Source: Amorphochlora amoebiformis (Eukaryota > Cercozoa > Chlorarachniophyceae). Taken from it: a stretch of DNA of 64,000 nt. The position numbers were made by a program, and so were the translations under genes. Shown piece by piece: positions 1 through 64,000 of the stretch. Where the stretch lies: contig BAAHQB010000241.1 in the NCBI GenBank assembly GCA_054601695.1, positions 186,001 to 250,000 of the forward strand, read 5' to 3'. Position 1 is the first letter of the stretch. Each line of letters opens with the position of its first letter. The notes below the pieces were generated by a model. It did no database searches and was not told where the DNA came from. It saw only the letters and a list, made by a program, of their open reading frames with translations.

Positions 1-66
1 ATATATATATATATATATGAATACATACATACATATTTACACCTAGTATAAATATGTGTATGTACA

Positions 67-120
<54 letters not shown>

Positions 121-186
121 CATATTCATAAGGTATAAAGATAAACATGTATGTAAATATATATCTCTTTATATATATATGTACAC

Positions 187-228
<42 letters not shown>

Positions 229-241
229 ATATATACATATA

Positions 242-273
<32 letters not shown>

Positions 274-339
274 CTATGTGTATATATATTTATATATATT
301 ATACAATTTGTTTGGTATCGTTCTTCGTCCATACATCAC
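1..339. repeat. (TA)n microsatellite
   Basis: Almost pure TA dinucleotide repeat with scattered TG/CA steps. It resembles the intron filler seen through the rest of the window. No exon-like island is visible before about position 310. It may be an intron of the minus-strand gene that follows. Confidence 0.9.
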
Positions 340-9434
<9,095 letters not shown>

Positions 9435-9436
9435 AC

Positions 9437-9490
9437 CTGAAATGTAATAAAGCCTACTATGTGTATGTATATAAAAATATATGGTATGTA

Positions 9491-9538
<48 letters not shown>

Positions 9539-9544
9539 TATATA

Positions 9545-9594
<50 letters not shown>

Positions 9595-9654
9595 TATACA
9601 TGCCTATATATAATATATATATATATATATATGTATGTGTGTATATATGTACAT

Positions 9655-9689
<35 letters not shown>

Positions 9690-9693
9690 TATA

Positions 9694-9751
<58 letters not shown>

Positions 9752-9804
9752 TCTTGTATTATGTACGGATGTGCCATTATTTATATGAAAATATATATGT
9801 ATGT

Positions 9805-9843
<39 letters not shown>

Positions 9844-9846
9844 TAC

Positions 9847-9898
<52 letters not shown>

Positions 9899-10043
9899 AT
9901 ACCTATATATGCATATATATATATTTATATACATACACACATATACATATGTGTGTGTGTGTATATGTATAATATATATATATATATATGTGTATGTATT
10001 TACATATTTTATATATAGGTCTATATATAAATATATACATTCG

Positions 10044-10078
<35 letters not shown>

Positions 10079-10103
10079 GTATATATATAATATATATATT
10101 ATA

Positions 10104-10149
<46 letters not shown>

Positions 10150-10155
10150 AATATA

Positions 10156-10210
<55 letters not shown>

Positions 10211-10296
10211 CATACAAGTCCATACATAGATATATACATTTATATATATATATGTATATATGAGTGCATACATACATATTAATCTATGTCCCTTTA
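9437..10296. repeat. (TA)n intergenic spacer
   Basis: TA/TG dinucleotide repeat between the 5' end of the GT17-like gene and the 3' end of the next minus-strand gene. No further exon-like island is seen. Confidence 0.8.
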
Positions 10297-13647
<3,351 letters not shown>

Positions 13648-13829
13648 CCCCCGATCGGCGAAGCCGAAGAGATGGGAGATGCAAAGAGATTCTCCATGAA
13701 TAACCTGAAGAATTCCCGGGGATCATCATAATCCCGGGATTGGACCCGAAAGAAAGGGACGCGCCCATTCTTTTCGGTCTCCAGGACGGTACCACGTCCA
13801 GTCCGTCCTAAAGGAATTCACACGGGGTA
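13648..13829. promoter_or_regulatory. divergent promoter region
   Basis: The 182 bp between the start codon of the minus-strand membrane protein gene (13647) and that of the ATG13-like gene (13830). It is unusually GC-rich for this window and lacks TA repeats. It must hold both promoters if both starts are right. No specific promoter motif was identified. Confidence 0.5.
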
Positions 13830-28272
<14,443 letters not shown>

Positions 28273-29382
28273 GCTTTAAGATTTACTAGATTTAGTTCGG
28301 ATGGAGCTTTAGCTTCGAATTCTCTCTAGTCTCTAGTGCTACCAGGCATCTACGAGATCAATTCTTGCCTTCAATATCGATACATATCCCTAGATCCTAT
28401 ACTAAAGCTAAAAGGTATCTAGAGTAAAGCCACTGAGGTAGAGGCCAGTCGGCACGGTACTATATAGCGGCAGCCTAGTACTAGAGGCTTGAAAAACATA
28501 TGTAAATTTTAATTTACAGAACTTCGTCATAACTTCTAGAACTTGTATCTAGGTAAACACATAATCTAGATAATCTAGGTAACTTGGAGTCTATCTCTAG
28601 TCTTTAGTATCTTCTAGAACCCTTTTAGTGTACTGTAACTAGAATCTAGAGAATATATATAACCCGTAACCTAGGTAACCTAATATCATTTACTGCGTTT
28701 TCCAGAGTTCTAGAGTTTAAGTCTATTCTAGCTGATGATAATCTAGATAATAGAACAGTCAAGGTAGTGTGAGAAAAACCTTGTAATTAAGTGTCACACA
28801 GTTATAATTAGTGTAATCTAGGTAATATATACTAGATATATATATATATATAACAATACTACATATACTAGAATCTATTTTTTAAAATTATGAACTGTGA
28901 CTAGTATGATGTTATGAATTCACTCGGTTAATCCGCGAAGCCTATTATCAGACACAATTGAAAGTCCATGCATTTCCGCGCACAACGCAACCATATGCGA
29001 CGTAAAACTAGAAAAGCTAACTACGGAAAAACAAGATAACAAGTTGCCCAGATACCCAAATTCGCGGTCTACCGACAAGGCCTAGACTACCCGTGGCGGT
29101 GCACCCTCGAACCCATTTTTCAAGGATCACCTAGCCTAGAACTCCCAACATTTTTTTTTATGATTTTTTCAAGATGTACCCCGCCCGGTCTCAAATTTTA
29201 ACTCTTTATTTGAATTTTTAAACTCTTTCTTCCCATTTAGCTACGGGTTTTATTTTTATTTGTTTTTTGTGCTCTCCGACCATGAGAGAAAGAGAGAGAG
29301 ATGGGGGAGCGGGAGCACGTGTGTGGAACCAAAAATAAAATGGAGATGATCTAGAAGATATGCATAGAATTGTCGCCGCTCA
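28273..29382. other. convergent intergenic spacer rich in CTAG
   Basis: Lies between the 3' ends of the ATG13-like gene (plus) and the G alpha gene (minus). It contains roughly 25 or more CTAG tetramers, densest at 28280-28900, often as TCTAGA, ATCTAGAT or CTAGAACC. No coding island is recognised. Poly(A) signals were not resolved. Confidence 0.75.
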
Positions 29383-29757
29383 TTAATACTGCGTAAGTCC
29401 GGCTGCCTCTAAACTTTTTTTCATGACCGTCTCCTTGACGCTATCGAACACAAGGTTCACGTTGTTCTTATCCGTTGCACATGTCAAGTGGGGCGTGATT
29501 TGCTTGTCCTGTGGGATGTTCAACTTTTTTAGATGTTCAAGTTCCTCTTTTGAGGTTGGGGTGAGTTTGGAATAATTTGTGTTGGAGCTTTAGGTTATAT
29601 ATATATATATATATTGCATTTATGTAACTCTTCATTCGTGTATCATATATGATGTTTTAACCAATATACACATCATGTTTGAATACAAATATTAAAACAT
29701 TTCAGATATAAAATATATACAAGTTATGTACGATACTGTATATTATACAAATATACA

Positions 29758-29824
<67 letters not shown>

Positions 29825-29915
29825 TAACAACCGTTCGGTTGAGCTCTAGGAAAGTGTCGATGATGAAATCCGCACAATCTTGCCTGTTGACATATACATG
29901 TAATATATATTACAA

Positions 29916-29977
<62 letters not shown>

Positions 29978-30084
29978 ATATATATATATATATATATATT
30001 TATATGTAATATGTATGTACATACAATTAAATATAATACAAATGTATATAAACACATGTACACACACATATATACATAATGTAC

Positions 30085-30116
<32 letters not shown>

Positions 30117-30121
30117 TACAA

Positions 30122-30160
<39 letters not shown>

Positions 30161-30216
30161 TATTTAAATATGATATATGAAAGAGAAAGTGTGTATTTAT
30201 ACATACCTAAACAAAT

Positions 30217-30286
<70 letters not shown>

Positions 30287-31677
30287 GCATCTTGTATATA
30301 ATCTCTGAAATTTTTGTGTTTATGCAGATATCTTAAGATGTCTTAAAAATAAGTGTACAGCCTTAATGTATATATATATTTATATAAAAAATATGTGCAT
30401 TCATAGTATATATATATATAATATATATAATATATTTACTTACATGCACACTTGTTACTAGACACATCAATGTACGTATGAAAGCTTGAAACCAAAGCGA
30501 AGAGAACTAAAGATTCGAATCAAATTCACATACCAGTTTGCAGGATTTCCGTTGAAACCAGCGAGGGGCGGGCAGACAGTGATGGGGAACTTTTTGATCT
30601 TTTCTTGGAAAATATCGCGCTTGTTTAGGAAGAGTACGACGGAGGTTCGTTGAAACCACCTAGAGTTGGCCACCTACGGAACATTAGGTGTCTCTTGTTA
30701 GCTCGGAAATTAAGCTTACATTGGTGATGTCTTAAAAAACGATAACACGTTACCTCTTCGAACAGCTCGAGGGCCTCGACGAGGCGGTTGGTGGAGTTAT
30801 CCTCAAACAGCCGCTGGAAATAGCAACATTCTAAGAAAGTTCTGTTTTTATATCAGGCATCTACAAGGACATTCACTATTGTCAGGATTTTCATATCAAT
30901 ATAAGAATTTCGTCCCTGGAAAAGTGTGCAAAACTCTGTGCCCCTTCCATAACAGTCTTATTTCACCTGGTTGTACGCGCTGATCGCTGCAACAAAAAGC
31001 ACACACGATACGTTTTCGAAGCAGTGAATCCACTTCTTCCTCTCGCTCCGCTGGCCACCGACATCATACATCTGAAACCGGTTTCCATCGATCGTGAAAT
31101 TATTCTCGATTACGCCCGTTGTCCTAGACCGAGAGCGCAGCAGATCTTCCTCTGAAGGGACGTACTCCGGATGTGAGAGGGCCAAGACCTGGTCGAAGTA
31201 GTAGGCTGCCGACTCGTTGAGCTGGAAGTCAGAACGTTTATCAAAAGTATTTTGGATTGCTGTGTCTTCCCAGAGGCGCTTGATCGCTCCTGCGAGTTTC
31301 TCGTCGAGCTGGTCATCGCTCCTGGCATTGTCTACCGCGTCCTTATCATCCTTCAGTTTGCCATCGACCGCAAACTTCTGGTCGTCCTGCGCGTAGACGT
31401 CTGCCTGCTCGACAAGGGTTTGCATCGATGAGATGACGTTGCCGAAGATTATAGGCCTGTAACTCTCGCGTTCGCTCTCGGAAAATCCGTCGCCATAGAG
31501 CGATATCATCTGCTTAAACAACGTTGATTTTCCCGACTGGCCGGCCCCCAGGAGTAAAAGCTTGTGAATTTCCTCCTGGGATTGGTTCTGACGATTTAAC
31601 TCCTTCTGGAGCTGGCGGTCGCGCTCCCTCTCCGCGTCAGTGCCCAACGAAACGTCCCCAGACGCACAGAGACCCAT
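29383..31677 (-). CDS. heterotrimeric G protein alpha subunit, 5 exons, 374 aa
   Basis: Exons 31677-30967, 30813-30754, 30673-30534, 29883-29832, 29544-29383 (TAA); phases agree, 1125 nt. The protein binds and hydrolyses GTP at the inner plasma membrane downstream of receptors. Motifs: MGLCAS (Gly2 myristoylation, Cys4 palmitoylation sites), P-loop GAGQSGKST (44-52), switch [12 protein letters not shown] with the catalytic Arg, switch [14 protein letters not shown] (205-216) with the catalytic Gln, NKRD (274-277) and TCATDK (342-347). The start is fixed by the MGxC lipidation motif; the 58 in-frame residues before it have no G alpha similarity. Oddities: Gln replaces the usual Glu in the P-loop, there is an acidic insert in the helical domain ([17 protein letters not shown]), and the C terminus AAGLTQY lacks the Cys modified by pertussis toxin. 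The two 5' introns (153 and 80 bp) are free of TA repeats. Confidence 0.97.
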
Positions 31678-32150
31678 TTTTTTCGACTTCGTCTGTGGAT
31701 TGTTCCGGGGAAAAACTGAGCGAAAAATTATTTGGATTCCGAAACTGCCGTTATTGACGATAAGATACCAAAAACATGATATTTTGGTATTGAAGGAAAC
31801 TATGCGGATATATAGATGAAGATAGCGACATATTGTTGTATTCCTTATCAATAATGAGCTGCGGGTTCTATTTAGGCGTTACCACCGGGTTTTACTATAG
31901 TTTCATGTATATCGGAACTTCTGAGACGGTTTCAGTTTTGGGTCCCGGGACAGGGCTCGCGCCAGATGGAGGAGCGCAGATGGTGGATACAATTGTATAT
32001 ATATATATGTATCTATATTCACATATATATATATAAATATATACATATGTATATATGTACATATATACGTATACATATATTTATATACTATTTATATATT
32101 TATATATGTATGAATTGTATATACGTACATATATGTTGTTGCACCCTGTT
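31678..32150. other. upstream region of G alpha, unassigned
   Basis: About 300 bp of moderately complex sequence followed by (TA)n from 31995. It presumably holds the G alpha promoter. An open stretch at 31914-31988 (GTGLAPDGGAQMVDT) is seen on plus, but it has no recognised similarity and no partner exon. Confidence 0.5.
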
Positions 32151-33740
<1,590 letters not shown>

Positions 33741-34039
33741 GTCTTGAGACTTCAGCAGAAAGTAAACCCAGAGGTCTGCGATCACGTGGTATATGTTCCC
33801 GCCCTTTCCCACGCCCCCCCCCTTTTTCTCACCCTATAAAATATTATTATTATTTCGGTCGTGAGGGTTGAAGGGGGGACGGAATCTAGGCGGTGAAGGG
33901 CGGGGGCGTAGGGAAACGAACAAGGGCTGTGGGAGTTGTGTTCATATGAGTGATTTTGTCTAAGTTTCTTGTGACTTTTGGTTTGGGTTAATTTGTCGTG
34001 TGTTATGTGTACATGTTATCTTTGCTATGTGTTTGTATG

Positions 34040-34078
<39 letters not shown>

Positions 34079-34172
34079 TTATATGTATATGATATATGTA
34101 TATATCTATATATATGATATATGTACAAATAGATAATATATATCAATATATTTTTATATATATGTACATATG

Positions 34173-34212
<40 letters not shown>

Positions 34213-34235
34213 TGTATATATATATATAAATATGT

Positions 34236-34299
<64 letters not shown>

Positions 34300-34306
<7 letters not shown>

Positions 34307-34373
34307 CCCCCTATATCTCTATCATTCATGATACGTAGGATTGAGGTGTGATTAACATTTAAATACATATTAC

Positions 34374-34471
<98 letters not shown>

Positions 34472-34565
34472 CAGACTCCCATATATCTCTATCATTCATA
34501 ATACGTAGGATTAAGATATTATTTACATTTCTAAACATAGAATTATTGACATTCATATCATTGCG
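34300..34565 (+). repeat. duplicated 60-bp segment upstream of pyruvate kinase
   Basis: TATCTCTATCATTCATGATA and flanks at 34313 recur at 34483 with few changes, separated by (TA)n. It lies 5' of the first coding exon, perhaps in the promoter or 5' UTR intron. Confidence 0.85.
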
Positions 34566-34615
34566 ATATATTATTCGTAATAGTATCAATATCGATATCT
34601 CTAATATCAGGGAGG

Positions 34616-58280
<23,665 letters not shown>

Positions 58281-58501
58281 CACCCACGCACATCATAATA
58301 TGCTCAGAGGATAACTCGAAGTAGCTTTTTATGCTAGTTTGCGATGGCGCGGCAATATCGGCAAAGTAAAAAATGTCATCAATCATTATCATGCCTGAGT
58401 CTATATGCTATGGCGATAATCCAGATAATCGAGATCATGCTATATACTAGATATAGGTGCACTAGTTTGTGTATTTATTCATTATCATATATGTATGTAT
58501 A

Positions 58502-58546
<45 letters not shown>

Positions 58547-59113
58547 ACATTTTAATATAAGTATATGTAAAAATATATCTAGATATCTAGGATATGAGGT
58601 ATACATCATGAAGATTCATTAGGGATGCCAAGTTATTGTCAAGTAAAGATGGCGAAGTATATACATCAATATCCGATTCTTGAAGTTAAATCACTTTGTC
58701 ACACCAGCAACTTTAATTTACTAAATTTATAGATACCAGAGATAGTTCTTTCCTTCTACAATTAAGCTAATTCTCGTACGTACTAGACGTAGGCCGGCTA
58801 GATCACGTTACGGTATGAATCATGATCATCGATCATTCTCTGGCCTTCTATAGCTAGTGCAGCTACTATCAGCTAGCTATTCTAGTATTGCTACGTACGT
58901 ACGCACGCATGTGCATGCCCCGTATCTAGCGTATACTCATCTACGTACGTACGCATACGCCGAAATCTAGATTTAATACATATGTATAATAGATCTAGAT
59001 AATACCAATTACGCATATCAAGTATCTCGGACTAGTATCATCTGGATCACTAATGTATATATTGTTCAAAATATATGTGTGTGTATGTATGTGTATATAT
59101 GTATGTATATGTT

Positions 59114-59200
<87 letters not shown>

Positions 59201-59280
59201 CTAGATATATGTAAAAATCTAGATATACATATACATACATACATACATATATACATCTTGGTCATATACATCATGAGTTC

Positions 59281-59324
<44 letters not shown>

Positions 59325-59713
59325 CACGTGCACTGGTACGCCACTACGCACTCACATGCGACACGGTCACACGGCGTATCTATACTATATATATAGATAT
59401 ACTATAGTACTAGTCAGCTAGTAGTACCAGATCTGTCGAAGATATAACATACTACATACTAGATAGATTAGCTAGAAGATCGCCTAGCTAGATCATCGAA
59501 GCCGATTCGAAATATCAAAATCAGTACATCTCTAGTATCTGGGAAACACAATGTACAGCGAGTACTTCCATGACCCGTTTTACTTTTACCAGATCCTATT
59601 TATCCACACAAACGTCTCAAGCCAGTCAAGCTCAAATCACAGGAATGTCTAGCACTCGTAAATGTAGGATCTTGACAAACCCATAATTAAGCCTAAACCA
59701 TCACTTTCTACGC
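58281..59713. other. convergent intergenic spacer rich in CTAG
   Basis: Between the 3' ends of pyruvate kinase (plus) and PSMB4 (minus). It contains more than 25 CTAG tetramers plus palindromes such as TACGTACGTACG, CTAGCTAG and ATCTAGAT, with two (TA)n tracts (58510-58545, 59115-59330). No coding island is recognised. Confidence 0.75.
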
Positions 59714-62162
<2,449 letters not shown>

Positions 62163-62247
62163 TATGAATCTATCACACCTCTGTATGGCAGCCTTTGCGC
62201 AAGCTAAAACCGAAAAAATATTCGACAAATCTCATAAGGGAAATAAA
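62163..62247. promoter_or_regulatory. 85-bp divergent promoter region
   Basis: Separates the start codons of PSMB4 (minus) and TBCC (plus). It is unique sequence without TA repeat. Both promoters must overlap here or lie within the neighbouring 5' exons. No specific element was identified. Confidence 0.5.
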
Positions 62248-62865
62248 ATGTCGGTTGACAATGGGGCTGCGACCGGCCAGAGCGTTCTGGCGAGGATCGC
62301 GAAACGCAATCAGGACCGGCAAGCGAAGGAGGTATTCCGAACCAAGAATTTCAATGTATCCTTGAGAAACATGATTCTTTTTCCCACGAAAACCACAGCA
62401 AAAGCGCAAACTGGCGATTGCGAGGGAGCAGGAAATAGCTGGCGAATCTGTCAGCGATTTTACCGCCAAGCTCACCAAAATGCGTCTGAAAGTCGAAAGC
62501 TCGCTTGGTGAGTTCCGAAAATCTTCTTGTTCCGAGGCGAATTTTTGGTTCACTTTTGATGCGTTTCAGACCCGAAGGAGATCAAGAAGGTCAAGAAGGT
62601 CGATCTCCCGCAATACTTTGACGCGGTGGTATCCGCTATCTGTGATATTCAGAGATACGCAGCGGACAGTTACTTCTTTCTACCTCCATATGAAGTTCAA
62701 CAGGCATTGTAAGTGTCGATATATAATTGATATATGCGCGGTTTTTATGCTTGATATTTTTTTTAGCCGAGTGGATGATATATGCACACACATATATTTA
62801 GATATGTAATATATATGATATATATTTCTATATACATAAATATATATATATATATATGTATATAC

Positions 62866-62904
<39 letters not shown>

Positions 62905-62977
62905 AATATATATATAAATATATATATATATATATTTACATATGTATATATATATTTAAATATATAATATTAATATA

Positions 62978-63008
<31 letters not shown>

Positions 63009-63128
63009 AAATACATACACACACACACACGCACACATATATTTTAATATATATATATATATATATATATAAATATATATACATATATATATATATAAAT
63101 ATATATATATATAAAAATACATACACAT

Positions 63129-63193
<65 letters not shown>

Positions 63194-63317
63194 ATATGAA
63201 TTCTATTCTTATTCTTATCTTTAATTTCATATTATTTTTTTTACCATATTTTTGGTAGCCATTTTAAATTGTATATTATATGATGATATCATATATATAT
63301 ATATATATATATATATC

Positions 63318-63362
<45 letters not shown>

Positions 63363-63405
63363 GTAATATACATATATATGAATATATGTATATATAACAT
63401 AAATA

Positions 63406-63469
<64 letters not shown>

Positions 63470-63543
63470 TGTACATTACATAGCCTGACAGTCTCTAAGC
63501 TGCAAAGTAGCCTAACGGCTGCGAAAGCGCAATTTTGTCCAAG
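62248..63543 (+). CDS. TBCC: tubulin-folding cofactor C, 5' part
   Basis: Exons 62248-62331, 62399-62507, 62570-62708, 63484-63543, phases agreeing, about 130 residues; the rest lies beyond the window. TBCC is the GTPase-activating cofactor in the tubulin-folding cofactor complex that releases alpha/beta-tubulin. Seen: an N-terminal charged coiled coil ([20 protein letters not shown]), then [32 protein letters not shown]. Known TBCC N-terminal domains show R..RE..R...E..R and a FFL..YD......L..L...L pattern, matched in order. The GAP (CARP/TBCC) domain with its catalytic Arg is not in the window. Intron 3 (62709-63483) is mostly (TA)n. Confidence 0.85.

Positions 63544-64000
<457 letters not shown>

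Overview
This is a nuclear segment of a protist-like eukaryote. Evidence: spliceosomal genes with many small exons and GT-AG introns, a heterotrimeric G-protein alpha subunit, a 20S proteasome beta subunit, tubulin cofactor C, autophagy factor ATG13, and long TTAGGG/CCCTAA (telomere-type) repeats inside genes. Stop codons TAA and TGA fit the standard code. I cannot place the organism; a stramenopile or other SAR-type protist is a weak guess. Most of the window is (TA)n microsatellite lying in introns, so coding exons are short unique islands of about 25-280 bp. I rebuilt the genes by hand from exon islands, AG/GT boundaries and matching codon phase.

Layout: (1) 340-9434, minus: glycosyltransferase family 17-like protein, 3' end unresolved. 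(2) 10297-13647, minus: unrecognised 174-aa protein with one membrane segment, 9 exons. (3) 13830-28272, plus: ATG13-like protein, 28 exons, 824 aa, divergent from gene 2 across 182 bp. (4) 28273-29382: CTAG-rich convergent spacer. (5) 29383-31677, minus: G alpha, 5 exons, 374 aa. (6) 32151-33740, minus: broken LINE-type reverse transcriptase. (7) 34616-58280, plus: pyruvate kinase with a roughly 215-residue N-terminal extension, 37 exons, 721 aa, 2.2 kb of coding sequence in 23.7 kb. (8) 58281-59713: second CTAG-rich convergent spacer. (9) 59714-62162, minus: proteasome beta7 (PSMB4), 7 exons, 237 aa. (10) 62248 onward, plus: tubulin-folding cofactor C, running off the window, divergent from gene 9 across 85 bp. 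The genes are housekeeping functions with no evident shared pathway.

The striking content is intron architecture. Introns run almost from splice site to splice site as self-complementary (TA)n or telomere-type repeat; many acceptors look like one- or two-base variants of CCCTAA. More than a dozen introns hold extra, decayed copies of the adjoining exon-intron junction: acceptor copies mostly lie upstream of the real exon and donor copies downstream. Some of these copies have expanded into minisatellites. This looks like an active process of intron growth by junction duplication.
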